Assembly: GCA_965230065.1 (NCBI GenBank)
Contig: OZ245942.1
Span: 2,356,001 to 2,420,000 of the forward strand
DNA length: 64,000 bases
Direction of reading: 5' to 3'
From: G965230065 sp965230065
Lineage (GTDB): Bacteria > Bacteroidota > Bacteroidia > Cytophagales > Cyclobacteriaceae
This document shows, piece after piece, positions 25,838 through 35,478 of this stretch. A model generated the notes under the pieces. The model was not told where the DNA came from, did not search any database, and was given only the letters and a program-made list of their open reading frames with translations. Within the stretch, counting starts at the first letter, position 1. Each line of letters starts with the position of its first letter. The position numbers and the translations under genes are program-made.

Positions 25838-25852
25838 TTGTTTTTTGTCAAA

Positions 25853-28588
25853 TCATGCTTTTCTGGATGAGCCTAGCAAACCCACCGGAAAATGCTTGCA
25901 AATTTCTTTCAAGTACAGCTTCCCGTCCTGAGCGTCAATTGCTTCCCCGGTAAAAGTATTTTCCCAATAGTCTTTCCCTTCTTCTGGTAATAAAAGGTGG
26001 GTATCTGCCCATGTTTGTTCCCCAATAGGCAAATACTGGCCTTTATTCAATAAAGCTACAATATTCAACGGAATTACGGTTAACATGCGCCGGTTTTCAT
26101 GTTTTCGCATAAAAGCCAAAACATGAGTAGCATATTTTCCGCCTGCTTTTACTGGCATATATTCTCCTTCTTTAAAAAGTACCTCATGATTTTTGCGCTC
26201 GTTCAAGGCCCGCCAAAGCAAAAACATTTTGATGCCGGGCTGCTCCATGTCATCGCTTAGCTGATGAATCAGGTTTAAAGGATTTTCATTAAAAGCTTTT
26301 TCTAAACTTTCTAATTTTTGCATACGATCGGGGTAGTTGACCGGGCGGCGGTTGTCGGGGTCTACCATACTCAGGTCCCAGTATTCACAACCCTGGTATA
26401 TGTCGGGCACGCCGGGGGTAGTTATTTTCAGCAAAGTTTGGCTCAGTGAATAGGTAACGCCCAGGTGGGCAATTCTTTTGACAAAAGGCAGAAAAGCACT
26501 CAGAAATTCTTCGTCCTGCAAAATGCTTTGTACAAAATTATCCACGGCTTGTTCGTAAGTTTCCTGGGGGGCGGCCCAGCTGGTATGTACTTTGGCTTCG
26601 CGGATGGCCTTGAGCATATAATCACTAAAGCGGGAAGCATAATTATCCTCTTTCGGGCTGATATGCAGCGGATAAGTGCCAATCATGCTTTGGTAAATAA
26701 AATACTCATCGTTGGCATCGGGTATCCATCCGCTTTGGCCGATGGCTTTGTGCTTTTGGTTGATTTCCTGCCATTGGCTCATCTGCTTTGCCCAATCGTT
26801 GGGCAACCCGGTGAGTACGTTGATCCTTGCCCGGGCGTCCTCCCCCCTTTTGGTATCGTGGGTGGCGGTGGTATTCATGGTGTGCAAAGGGCGGCTTTGC
26901 ATGCGTTGGTGAAACTGCGTTGCCGTCATGCCCAGTTCTTCGTCGGGCGAGCTGCCTACTTCACTTTGTGAAATGAGCCAGTTGTAAATGTAAAATGCCG
27001 TATCTTCCGCTCCTTTGGCAGCCAGTGGGCCGGTAAGTTGCTGGCAGCGCATCACAAAAAAGAGCTTATTACGGTTTTGGGTTTCGTCATTTTCAGTTTT
27101 CCCATCAAAAATTTTGTGCAAATGGCCGAAAGCTTCTGCAAGATGTGCCGCTTTACTTTCTGCTATTTCAAAGGCTTCTTCAATAATTTTTTTGTCATAT
27201 TCAGAAAAAGGAAGCCGGTTGCCATATACCCGGTACACTGGAAATGAAGCCAGAAAATAAGCTAAAGCCTGTCGCATCGTATCTTTATCCAGGTCATGGC
27301 CAGCCAGGTTTAGCTCCTGCATCAGGTGCATGAGGTTATCCAACTCTCCTCCCATCCGGTGAAGCAAAATGTACATTTTTTTCAGGTAAACCAGCTCCTC
27401 ATAATCGTACTGCTGCGCATGAATTGTCTGATAAAATTCGGCCAGTTTTTCAGCACGCTGGCTGTTGGTGAGCAGGCGGTTGACCATCGCCAGAAAATCG
27501 TAACCCGTAGTGCCCTGAATGGGCCAGTCTTCAGGCAGGGTTTCGTCGTGTTCCAATATTTTCTCTACCACCAAATAGGTGTTTTTCCCGGCAAAATTCC
27601 GCAGGTTTTGTAAATATTTTACCGGATCCAGCAGGCCGTCGATATGGTCTACCCGCAGCCCCTGTACCCTGTTTTTTTCTACCAACTTCCCGATGAACCG
27701 ATGGTAATCTTCAAAAACCGCTTCCCGGTCCATGTTCAGGCAAATGAGGTCATTTACCGTGAAAAAGCGGCGGTAATTGATGGTATGCTCCGTGTCTTTC
27801 CAGTAAGTAAGCCTGAAATGTTGTTCGTTCAGCAAGGTTTGCAGGGATGCAGGTTCACCATTGATCGCATCCAGGTGGCTTTGAATAATTTCCTGTAGAT
27901 GCTGGTGTTGCTGAATCAATGCGAAAAGTTGTTTTTTATAGGGCTGTCCGTCTTTTTGTACCGTAGCTTCTATGTTTTGCAGTCCTTGCACCAGGCTATG
28001 AAACTCGGCAGCTTCTTTGCGGTCATTTACCTTTTCCAAAACGGGCGAGAGGATACGAAAATAAGTGTCGATACTTACGGGAAAATAGTTGTCATAATAA
28101 GCAAAATGTAACCCGGTAGTGCCCGGGCTCAATTTGATTTCCTGGTTATTTAATACTTCTTCCAGCGGACTGCCCAGAAAAGGCATCATCACCTTGCCCT
28201 TATACAGCGGGTCAGGGTGTTGCCAGTTGATGTCAAAGTGTTGGTAATATGCCGAATTTTCACCTTTTTCTAACAAATCACACACCCAGGAATTTTCTGT
28301 GGAGAACACCATGTGGTTGGGCACAATATCCTGCAACCAGCCCATGTTTTTCTTTTGCAGGGTGGCCACAATTTCCTCAAACTCTTCCAGGGTGCCAATT
28401 TCAGGATTAACCTGGTGCGGATTGGTAACATCATAGCCGTGTGAACTGCCTTTCCGGGCCTTAAAAAAGGGAGAAGCATACACCGTGCTGATGCCCAGCT
28501 TTTGAAGATATGGAATAATTTTAGTGACATCCGAAAGCTGAAATTCCGCATGTAATTGTAAGCGGTATGTGGAAGATGGAATATACAT
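25853..28588 (-). CDS. treY: Malto-oligosyltrehalose synthase
   Basis: TreY converts the reducing end of a maltodextrin into a terminal trehalose by intramolecular transglycosylation. The 911-residue protein is a long GH13 enzyme with the family start TYRLQLHAEFQLSDVTKIIPYL and YGHDVTNPHQVNPEIG. The active-site region VRVDHIDGLLDP holds the nucleophilic Asp and ILEHDETLPEDWPIQGTTGYDF the acid/base Glu. THDTKRGEDARARI and GVPDIYQGCEYWDLSMVDPDNRRPVNY complete the signature. It is the last gene of the minus-strand arm, 264 bases after the GH57 gene, a spacer occupied by two large hairpins. TreZ for the next step is encoded at 31328. Confidence 0.96.
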   Translation of the reverse strand: MYIPSSTYRLQLHAEFQLSDVTKIIPYLQKLGISTVYASPFFKARKGSSHGYDVTNPHQVNPEIGTLEEFEEIVATLQKKNMGWLQDIVPNHMVFSTENSWVCDLLEKGENSAYYQHFDINWQHPDPLYKGKVMMPFLGSPLEEVLNNQEIKLSPGTTGLHFAYYDNYFPVSIDTYFRILSPVLEKVNDRKEAAEFHSLVQGLQNIEATVQKDGQPYKKQLFALIQQHQHLQEIIQSHLDAINGEPASLQTLLNEQHFRLTYWKDTEHTINYRRFFTVNDLICLNMDREAVFEDYHRFIGKLVEKNRVQGLRVDHIDGLLDPVKYLQNLRNFAGKNTYLVVEKILEHDETLPEDWPIQGTTGYDFLAMVNRLLTNSQRAEKLAEFYQTIHAQQYDYEELVYLKKMYILLHRMGGELDNLMHLMQELNLAGHDLDKDTMRQALAYFLASFPVYRVYGNRLPFSEYDKKIIEEAFEIAESKAAHLAEAFGHLHKIFDGKTENDETQNRNKLFFVMRCQQLTGPLAAKGAEDTAFYIYNWLISQSEVGSSPDEELGMTATQFHQRMQSRPLHTMNTTATHDTKRGEDARARINVLTGLPNDWAKQMSQWQEINQKHKAIGQSGWIPDANDEYFIYQSMIGTYPLHISPKEDNYASRFSDYMLKAIREAKVHTSWAAPQETYEQAVDNFVQSILQDEEFLSAFLPFVKRIAHLGVTYSLSQTLLKITTPGVPDIYQGCEYWDLSMVDPDNRRPVNYPDRMQKLESLEKAFNENPLNLIHQLSDDMEQPGIKMFLLWRALNERKNHEVLFKEGEYMPVKAGGKYATHVLAFMRKHENRRMLTVIPLNIVALLNKGQYLPIGEQTWADTHLLLPEEGKDYWENTFTGEAIDAQDGKLYLKEICKHFPVGLLGSSRKA

Positions 28589-28623
28589 AGTGAAATTGAG
28601 TTAATATTTACAGCAGCAGAAAT

Positions 28624-28689
28624 CAGCAGCAGTTGGCAATGGCAGTAGGCAGTTTTTATACTGCTTACTGCCGCCGCAACTGCCTGCTG
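28624..28689. repeat. Large imperfect hairpin of CTGCC/GGCAG words
   Basis: The arms 28624-28653 and 28660-28689 pair along about 30 positions with a few mismatches: CAGTTGGCAATGGCAGTAGG on the left against a right arm ending in CAACTGCCTGCTG. The loop is only TTTTT-like. Similar words (ACTGCCTACTGCCAACTG) occur at about 3011-3029. It lies in the spacer between GH57 and treY. Confidence 0.6.
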
Positions 28690-28690
28690 A

Positions 28691-28842
28691 AAATCCTAAA
28701 TAATAAACACTAAACCCCAAACAAATTTCAATGACCAAATATCCAATTTCTAAACAGACATGGTAGATCTTCAATCTTTAGTAAGTTTGGATATTGGAGC
28801 ATTTGAAATTGTTATTTGGTTTGGATTTATAGCTTAGGATTT
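28691..28842. repeat. Very large imperfect hairpin of A-rich words
   Basis: The left arm (28691-28755, beginning AAATCCTAAATAATAAAC) and the right arm (28785-28842, ending TTAGGATTT) are near reverse complements over about 55-60 bases. Shared blocks include CAATTTCAA and CCAA-TATCC. A transcript of the operon would fold into a long rod immediately downstream of the GH57 gene. It is the same type of element as 35293-35422. Confidence 0.65.
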
Positions 28843-28852
28843 TGAGTTTAAA

Positions 28853-31300
28853 TCAAGTCGGTGTGTTTACCGATTGCTCCTGCACCTTGATGCCCAGTTT
28901 ACTGACCAAACCATCAAATTGCTCAAGCCACTGCCCGGCATTGGTATCACCTTGTTCACTTCTGATTTGCATGATCTGGTGTTGTTTCCGGTTAATCAGA
29001 AAAGCTACATTTTGGGCATTCCACAGGTCTGGGGCCAGGCCAACTTTACGGCTAAGATTCAGTAAGCTTGCTGCCTTTTTTATGAGCTGTATGTCTTCAG
29101 GCGTCTTCTCAATCGCTTCCATGATGTCATCAATGAGGTTAGTAGCCAAGAAGTTTAGCGTAACATTATCCAATTCTACTGACAAATTACGGATGCTATT
29201 GACAACCTCTTCCATTTCGCTCAGGTCTATTTCCCCGTTTTTAAGGATTTTCTTCAGCTTATTATTTACCGTAAAACTGCTGGCAAACTTAAGCGGTTCG
29301 GGGGGCGCGATGTTCAGCTCCTTGATGGCATGCAATATGGAATAATTATCTTCATACATTTTCTTGAACATGCCCTTGGCCGAGATCATCGTTTCTTTTA
29401 GCACTTTTTCCAGAATATTTTTTTGGTCGTCTTTGAAAAGGTGCCAGAAAGAATAACTGTGGGTACCAAAGTGTTTGTCCATCAAAAAGATGATTTCATG
29501 TACCCGCCCACGCTGAAAAGCTTCACTCAGCTCGTTTTCCATCATGGTAAAAGCCTCTTCATCTACAAAATCGCGCACACCTCCGTACAGGTGATGCTCA
29601 CCAAGGTGCAACACGGCAAAGGTGATGTCTTTCTGTTCTCGGGTAATTTGCGATTGCAGCGTTGCTTTTCCCAGGGCGAGTTTGTACTTGCCGGCCTCAA
29701 GCCGCTGGTGGTGTCCACATTTTACCGAAAAACTGTAAATATCTGAGAGGTCACCATAGTCAAAAAATACAGATGAAATAGCAAAATGGGCACCTACCCG
29801 CAACATATTTACAATAGATGGCTTCACAAACTTTTCGTAAGCCACGCCCGCGTTTTGGTGTTCGGGAATGTTACTGGGGGCTTTTTCCAGCAGTTTGATA
29901 AATTCAAGTTCCAGGTCTTCCCCAAAAATATCTTTGGCAAGCTGGACTACCCGGGCTGCATACAAAATATCCTGGATGGTTTCTATGCCGGTTACTTCAT
30001 CAAAAAACCAACCGCAACTGGTATACATCAGCATGGTATGGTGCTGCATTTCCAGCAGCTGCAGAAAGGTTATTTTATCGCTTTCAGAAAGGCCACCTGC
30101 GTGTTTTTGCACGAATGCATCCACATTCTCAGCCCCGCGGTCCAGCACTACGTCGATGTATTCATTCCGAAGTGCCCAGGGGTCATCTACAAACCGTTGC
30201 ATTTCTTTTTCATATTTGGGAATGAGTGTGTCGCGGAGCCAGTCGAAAGCGGCCCGCAGGGGCGCGCGCCATTTCTGGTGCCAGTCGGGGTTCATGCCGG
30301 TGTCGCCCCCGCCGGCTTCGCTCCATCGTTCCAGGTGGGGAAAGCTGCTCCAGGCCGTATTTTCAATAATTTTTGCCTCATGCGTTATGGGGTTTTTCTC
30401 CAGATATTCTCCGTACACCGTGAGTTTTACATTTTTCTTTTCCTCAATAGAGTGCAGGCAGTAAGCCAGGGCCATCTCTCCGTGGCGGTGATGGTGGCCA
30501 TAGGTTTCCCCATCAGTGGCAATGTGCATCAATTGCGGGTCTTTGGTGTCCATATCCAACTGATCGGTCAGCCGTTTGGCAAAGAGGGAGCCATTGTTGA
30601 GCAACCCTTCAAATGCAATTGCCTGGGAAACCGGGCCGTCGTAAAAGAAAAGGTATATTTTTTTCCCAGACGGCAACTTGCACAGGTACGGACGGCGGGG
30701 GTCAACTTTTCCCCCGGCTACATCTTCCCACTCTTTTTCCCCAATTTCACGCACTTCTTTGGCCTGGTAGGGAGAAAGAATTGTATACACAATGCCATGT
30801 TCGGCCAATACTTCCAAAACGGGAGTACTTACGGCCGTTTCGCTCAGCCACATGCCTTCTGGTTTTCGGCCAAAACGGTATTCAAAGTCTTTGATGCCCC
30901 AAATCACCTGCGTTTGCTGGTCACGTTCATTGGCCAGGGGCATGATGATGTGGTTATACGATTGGGCAATGGCCGAACCATGTCCCGAAAAATGCTTCTG
31001 ACTTTCTTTGTCAGCATCCAGAATGGCCTGGTACACTTTGGGGGTAGCCTTTTTCATCCACTGCATGAGCGTAGGCCCAAAGTTGAAGCTCATGCGGGAG
31101 TAATTGTTGACAATGTCAATGATTTTCCCTTCCCCGTCCAGCATGCGGGAGGCGGAGTTGCGGGCATAGCACTCGTCGGTAATCCGGCTGTTCCAGTCAT
31201 GGAAGGGGTAGGCAGAGTCTTGTACTTCTACCGCGTTCAGCCAGGGGTTTTCACGGGGCGGCTGGTAAAAATGGCCATGAATACAAACATATTTTTTCAT
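28853..31300 (-). CDS. Glycoside hydrolase family 57 protein with DUF3536 domain
   Basis: This 815-residue protein has the GH57 catalytic barrel at the N-terminus: CIHGHFYQPPRENPW, the RITDECYARN block, the candidate nucleophile motif GMWLSE, and the HIATDGETYGHHHRHGE block with the acid Asp. The C-terminal 450 residues match DUF3536. GH57 enzymes include amylases, 4-alpha-glucanotransferases and branching enzymes. The DUF3536 subgroup is not well characterised, so the reaction is uncertain. Its place between treZ and treY suggests it trims or rearranges the alpha-glucan that feeds TreY. It starts 27 bases after the treZ stop and is in the same operon. Confidence 0.9.
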   Translation of the reverse strand: MKKYVCIHGHFYQPPRENPWLNAVEVQDSAYPFHDWNSRITDECYARNSASRMLDGEGKIIDIVNNYSRMSFNFGPTLMQWMKKATPKVYQAILDADKESQKHFSGHGSAIAQSYNHIIMPLANERDQQTQVIWGIKDFEYRFGRKPEGMWLSETAVSTPVLEVLAEHGIVYTILSPYQAKEVREIGEKEWEDVAGGKVDPRRPYLCKLPSGKKIYLFFYDGPVSQAIAFEGLLNNGSLFAKRLTDQLDMDTKDPQLMHIATDGETYGHHHRHGEMALAYCLHSIEEKKNVKLTVYGEYLEKNPITHEAKIIENTAWSSFPHLERWSEAGGGDTGMNPDWHQKWRAPLRAAFDWLRDTLIPKYEKEMQRFVDDPWALRNEYIDVVLDRGAENVDAFVQKHAGGLSESDKITFLQLLEMQHHTMLMYTSCGWFFDEVTGIETIQDILYAARVVQLAKDIFGEDLELEFIKLLEKAPSNIPEHQNAGVAYEKFVKPSIVNMLRVGAHFAISSVFFDYGDLSDIYSFSVKCGHHQRLEAGKYKLALGKATLQSQITREQKDITFAVLHLGEHHLYGGVRDFVDEEAFTMMENELSEAFQRGRVHEIIFLMDKHFGTHSYSFWHLFKDDQKNILEKVLKETMISAKGMFKKMYEDNYSILHAIKELNIAPPEPLKFASSFTVNNKLKKILKNGEIDLSEMEEVVNSIRNLSVELDNVTLNFLATNLIDDIMEAIEKTPEDIQLIKKAASLLNLSRKVGLAPDLWNAQNVAFLINRKQHQIMQIRSEQGDTNAGQWLEQFDGLVSKLGIKVQEQSVNTPT

Positions 31301-31327
31301 AGTTTTACTTTCTTTATTGTTAATGTT

Positions 31328-33163
31328 TTAAGTCTCCTGATAAACAAGTATCGATTCGGGCATAATACTTCCCGAACCGTCATTTTGCTGTAAAGTAGCA
31401 GGGGCATCGCTGCCCGTTCCTTCCCAGTTTTCTTCTGCTGAATCTAATATTTTTTGAAAAGTTTTTCCATCGGTATTTATAGTAAAAGAAGCTGGTGCCT
31501 TGTCAAAGTTCATCACACAAATACAGCAAGCCGGGTCACTTCCGATGGCCTGCCGATGAAGCATAAGCAGCCTTTCGCCAACTGCATGAACCTTGGTGCC
31601 TTTTCTGCTAAAATTCTGAAAAGCGGGTTGGTTTTTTCTGATTTGCAACAATTTTTTATAAAAATCCAAAAGCTTAGCCCGTTTGCCTTCCTGATAATTC
31701 CATGAAAGTTTAGATTTTTGAAATGTGCTTTCGGCTTGTGGGTCAGGCGTGGTTTTTCCTTCCTTTTGAAAAGCCGAGAATTCGCGGGCCCGTCCTTCCT
31801 GCACAGCAGCTACCAGTTGCGGGTCGGTATGGCTTACAAAGTAAAGAAAAGGGTTTTCCTCCCCGTATTCCTCTCCCATAAAAAACATGGGCACACAAGG
31901 CGATAAAACGACACACCCGGCAATAAGTTTCAGCGCTTCAAAAGAAACCAAAGAAGAAAGCCGTTCACCCAGCATGCGGTTGCCCACCTGGTCGTGGTTT
32001 TGGGAAAATACCACAAACTGGTCATAAGGATTTTTTTCGGCACTGCCGCCAAAAGTGCGTTTGCGGTGGGGGGAATAAATACCATCGTACACATACGTTT
32101 TTTCAAAAGCTTTGGCCAAATGGTGAAATTCGCCAAAATCGGCATAATAACCATTTTTTTCCCCCGTCATCAAAGCGTGGATGGCATGGTGAAACTCGTC
32201 AATCCACTGCCCGCTGAGGCCATACCCTCCTTTTTCATAACTGTTGATGTATTTAGGATCATTCAGGTCACATTCGCCAATAAGAACGTATTTCCGGTTG
32301 TTTTTTTGCTCCAGGGCATCCACAGCTTCTGAAAGTTCCTGTAGAAAATGTTTGGCACCCATGTCTTTGATGGCATGGATGGCATCCAGCCGCAGTCCGT
32401 CAATATGAAAATCGTTCAGCCACATCAGGGCATTTTGCAGGAAAAAGGTGCGCACACCGTCGCAGTAAGCATCGTCAAAATTTAAGGCTTTGCCCCAGGG
32501 GGTATTGTATTTATCGGTAAAATATGGGCCAAAATCAGCCAGGTAATTGCCTTCCGGCCCCATGTGGTTGTACACCACATCCAGCAGTACGGCCATACCT
32601 TTTTGGTGGCAGGCGTTCACCAGGCGTTGCAACCCCCGCGCACCTCCGTAAGAAGATTGCACCGCAAAGGGGTACACTCCGTCGTATCCCCAGTTGCGGC
32701 TTCCGGGGAATTGGGCAACCGGCATAAGCTCTATGGTATTCACCCCCAAATCCAGTAAATAATCCAGCCGGTTGATGATGGGATCGAAAGTGCCCTCGGA
32801 CGTAAAGGTGCCCACATGCAATTCATAGATAACCATCTCTTCCATGGCTATGCCTTCCCACCCGGCATCTGTCCAGGCAAAATCATGCAGGTTTACAACC
32901 GCTGATGGGCCATGCACGCCATCAGGCTGGGAAAGGGAAGCCGGGTCGGGACGTGCCAATTCCCCATCTAACTCATAAAAATATCGGGTATCTTCCTGTA
33001 CCTCTGTCGCTTGGGCAGTCCAGTAGCCAAATGCATCCCGCTCCATGGAAATTATCTGTTCTGAAGGTGTCACTAACTTTAGCCGTACATTGGTGACTTC
33101 TGGGGCCCATACAGAAAAATGACATAGGGGAGGTTGTAAAATAGCACCTGAAAATTTTTGCAT
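31328..33163 (-). CDS. treZ: Malto-oligosyltrehalose trehalohydrolase
   Basis: TreZ releases trehalose from the maltooligosyltrehalose made by TreY. The 611-residue protein has an N-terminal E-set domain (LCHFSVWAPEVTNVRLKL), then a GH13 barrel with ELHVGTFTSEGTFD, the nucleophile region GLRLDAIHAI, the acid/base ECDLNDPKY, and FSQNHDQVGNRMLGERL. These features separate it from the branching enzyme. It is the first gene of the minus-strand arm, transcribed from the 168-base divergent promoter region shared with glgE. Confidence 0.95.
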   Translation of the reverse strand: MQKFSGAILQPPLCHFSVWAPEVTNVRLKLVTPSEQIISMERDAFGYWTAQATEVQEDTRYFYELDGELARPDPASLSQPDGVHGPSAVVNLHDFAWTDAGWEGIAMEEMVIYELHVGTFTSEGTFDPIINRLDYLLDLGVNTIELMPVAQFPGSRNWGYDGVYPFAVQSSYGGARGLQRLVNACHQKGMAVLLDVVYNHMGPEGNYLADFGPYFTDKYNTPWGKALNFDDAYCDGVRTFFLQNALMWLNDFHIDGLRLDAIHAIKDMGAKHFLQELSEAVDALEQKNNRKYVLIGECDLNDPKYINSYEKGGYGLSGQWIDEFHHAIHALMTGEKNGYYADFGEFHHLAKAFEKTYVYDGIYSPHRKRTFGGSAEKNPYDQFVVFSQNHDQVGNRMLGERLSSLVSFEALKLIAGCVVLSPCVPMFFMGEEYGEENPFLYFVSHTDPQLVAAVQEGRAREFSAFQKEGKTTPDPQAESTFQKSKLSWNYQEGKRAKLLDFYKKLLQIRKNQPAFQNFSRKGTKVHAVGERLLMLHRQAIGSDPACCICVMNFDKAPASFTINTDGKTFQKILDSAEENWEGTGSDAPATLQQNDGSGSIMPESILVYQET

Positions 33164-33331
33164 AATGATTAAAAAATTACTACGCTATAAGTAGTTTCTG
33201 TCAAAAGGAAACGTTTTTTTATAAAAAATGCTGACCAAACAGGTATTTTTTAATTAAAACTTGTAGTTCTGCTGTCAGTTGTATAAATATAAGTTAAATA
33301 ATCTACCTTAAACTATCAACCTAATATAATC
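33164..33331. promoter_or_regulatory. Divergent control region between treZ and glgE
   Basis: All 168 bases lie between divergent genes, so both promoters of the trehalose/glucan locus should be here. The palindrome AAACGTTT at about 33208-33215 resembles half of a LacI-type operator. No exact TAnnTTTG box with a spaced TTTG could be assigned. Confidence 0.4.
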
Positions 33332-35287
33332 TTGAAAAACATCAGGGGAACGCAAAGAGTAATAATAAAAAATGTACGACCGCAAATTGAAAACGGCCAT
33401 TTTCCGGCCAAGCGGGCGCTCAACGAAAAATTTACTGTAACTGCCGATATTTTTTCAGACGGCCACGATGTGGTAAAAGCCGAGTTGGTGATTACCCCGC
33501 CCAAAAGCCGTAAAACCCTTACCGTGCCCATGAGTTTTGTGGGCAACGACCGCTGGGAGGCTTCTTTCATTCCAGATACACTGGGTTTTTATGAATATAC
33601 CCTCCAGGGGTGGATCGACCATTTTGCTACCTGGCAGCAAGGGTTGCGCAAAAAATTTGAAGACAACCAGCGCCTGAATGTGGAAATGCTGATTGGGGCC
33701 GAAATCATGGAAAAAACGGCCGAAACAGCCAAGGCGGCACAAGCCAAAAAAATAAAATCCTGGGCCAAACAACTCCGGGATGGTAAAGATGATGCTACCG
33801 GCGTAAGCCTGGCATTGAGCGATGAGGTTACCGAAGTGATGGGCGAAAGCTACAACCGCGACAATGCGACACCTTATTCCAAGGTTTTAAAACTGGAAGT
33901 AGAGCGGGAAAAGGCATTGTTCAGCAGTTGGTACGAATTCTTTCCCCGCTCGGCTTCTGCCACGCCCGGCAAGCACGGCACTTTCAAAGATTGTATCCGC
34001 CTGCTGCCCCGTGTGGCTGAAATGGGCTTTGATGTCATCTATTTTCCACCCATCCATCCCATTGGTGAGGTAAACCGCAAAGGGCTAAACAACTCCCTAA
34101 AAGCCAACCCGGGCGACCCGGGTTCTCCCTGGGCCATTGGCTCAAAGAAGGGGGGGCACAAAGCCATTCATCCCGAACTGGGCACGCTTAAAGATTTTGG
34201 TGAGCTGGTAAAAGCCGCTGAATCACACGGGATAGAAATCGCCCTGGACATTGCCTACCAATGCGCCCCCGACCACCCCTGGGTGAAAGAACATCCTGAC
34301 TGGTTCCGGTGGCGGCCCGATGGTACGGTGCAATATGCCGAAAACCCCCCCAAAAAATATGAGGATATATTGCCCATCAACTTTGAAACGGAAGACTGGC
34401 AAAACCTTTGGCAAGAGCTGAAAAGCGTGATTGACTATTGGATTGACAAAGGTATTAAAATATTCAGAGTAGATAACCCACACACCAAATCTTTCGGCTT
34501 TTGGGAATGGGTAATCAGGGAAGTGCGTGCCGAGCACCCTGAGGTAATTTTCCTGGCCGAAGCCTTTACCCGCCCCCGCCTGATGGAGTGGCTGGCCAAA
34601 ACAGGCTTTAATCAGTCGTATACTTATTTTACCTGGCGGCAAACCCCCCACGAGCTGCGGGAATATATGACGGAACTGAGCCGCACCGAAATGCGCGATT
34701 ATTACCGCCCCAACTTCTGGCCCAATACGCCGGATATTCTGACGGCCGATTTGGTACACGGAGGAGAAACAGCACATATTTTCAGGTTTATCCTGGCTGC
34801 CACGCTTTCGTCTAATTACGGGCTGTATGGGCCGGTTTACGAATTTGGCATCAATGTGCAGCATCCCAAGAAAGAGGAATACCTGGATTCGGAAAAGTAC
34901 GAAATCAAAGACTGGGACTGGGACGCGCAAACACGCATTCGGGAGATTATTACCCGGGTCAACAAAATCAGGAAGGACAACTCGGCTTTGCAGCAAACTT
35001 TTGACGTGCATTTTGCCGATTCCAGCAATCCTTCCATTTTGTGCTTTGCCAAAGCCGATGAAGAGCGAAAGAATGTGATTATTACAGCCGTCAATATGGA
35101 TCCTTACAACACACAGGCAGGTTCGGTGAGGATACCCATTTGGCAGCTTGGCATAGCACATGGCACTGCTTACACAGTGCATGACCAATTGAGTGGCAGC
35201 AAGTTTCGCTGGCACGACGAATGGAACTATGTGGAGCTGAACCCATACCAGATGCCGGCGCATATTTTTAAAGTAGAGAAGCTATAA
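33332..35287 (+). CDS. glgE: Alpha-1,4-glucan:maltose-1-phosphate maltosyltransferase
   Basis: GlgE adds maltose units from maltose-1-phosphate to the growing alpha-glucan. The 651-residue protein has the N-terminal domains (VRPQIENGHFPAKRALNEK, RWEASFIPDTLGFYEYTLQGW), the sugar-binding LGFDVIYFPPIHPIGEVNRKG block, the nucleophile Asp in KIFRVDNPHTK, and the acid/base Glu in FLAEAFTRP. This is a typical GlgE. The start is a TTG at 33332: no ATG lies between the upstream in-frame stop at 33299 and the conserved N-terminus. It begins the plus-strand arm and is followed by a 190-base spacer that holds a large hairpin before treS. Confidence 0.95.
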   Translation: MKNIRGTQRVIIKNVRPQIENGHFPAKRALNEKFTVTADIFSDGHDVVKAELVITPPKSRKTLTVPMSFVGNDRWEASFIPDTLGFYEYTLQGWIDHFATWQQGLRKKFEDNQRLNVEMLIGAEIMEKTAETAKAAQAKKIKSWAKQLRDGKDDATGVSLALSDEVTEVMGESYNRDNATPYSKVLKLEVEREKALFSSWYEFFPRSASATPGKHGTFKDCIRLLPRVAEMGFDVIYFPPIHPIGEVNRKGLNNSLKANPGDPGSPWAIGSKKGGHKAIHPELGTLKDFGELVKAAESHGIEIALDIAYQCAPDHPWVKEHPDWFRWRPDGTVQYAENPPKKYEDILPINFETEDWQNLWQELKSVIDYWIDKGIKIFRVDNPHTKSFGFWEWVIREVRAEHPEVIFLAEAFTRPRLMEWLAKTGFNQSYTYFTWRQTPHELREYMTELSRTEMRDYYRPNFWPNTPDILTADLVHGGETAHIFRFILAATLSSNYGLYGPVYEFGINVQHPKKEEYLDSEKYEIKDWDWDAQTRIREIITRVNKIRKDNSALQQTFDVHFADSSNPSILCFAKADEERKNVIITAVNMDPYNTQAGSVRIPIWQLGIAHGTAYTVHDQLSGSKFRWHDEWNYVELNPYQMPAHIFKVEKL

Positions 35288-35292
35288 GCACA

Positions 35293-35422
35293 AAGCACTA
35301 ATTTCTAAATCCTAAAAAAATTCAAAAAGATAAAATTCCAAGCCCAAAACCCCTTTCTGGTGAGGAGTGAATGTTTTGAAATTAGAATTTAAGATTTTGA
35401 TATTATTTAGGATTTAGAGCTT
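35293..35422. repeat. Very large imperfect hairpin of A-rich words (glgE-treS spacer)
   Basis: The left arm (35293-35350, beginning AAGCACTAATTTCTAAATCC) and the right arm (35373-35422, ending TTTAGAGCTT) are near reverse complements. Shared words are ATCCTAAA, AAGCNCTAA and TTCCAA-like blocks. The element has the same design as 28691-28842 and sits at the equivalent place in the opposite arm of the locus. Confidence 0.65.
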
Positions 35423-35478
35423 GGGATTTAGAATTTAAAAACATCAACCTAAAACACAACATTAACACAAATAACAAT

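Noticed and set aside
29786..31393. A 535-codon plus-strand frame antisense to the GH57 gene
   Set aside because: It mirrors the GH57 gene codon by codon, has no recognisable domain or start context, and the GH57 protein on the other strand is clearly conserved.
34223..35263. A 346-codon minus-strand frame antisense to glgE
   Set aside because: GlgE motifs on the plus strand are intact; the antisense translation has no domain features and is a shadow of GC-rich codons.
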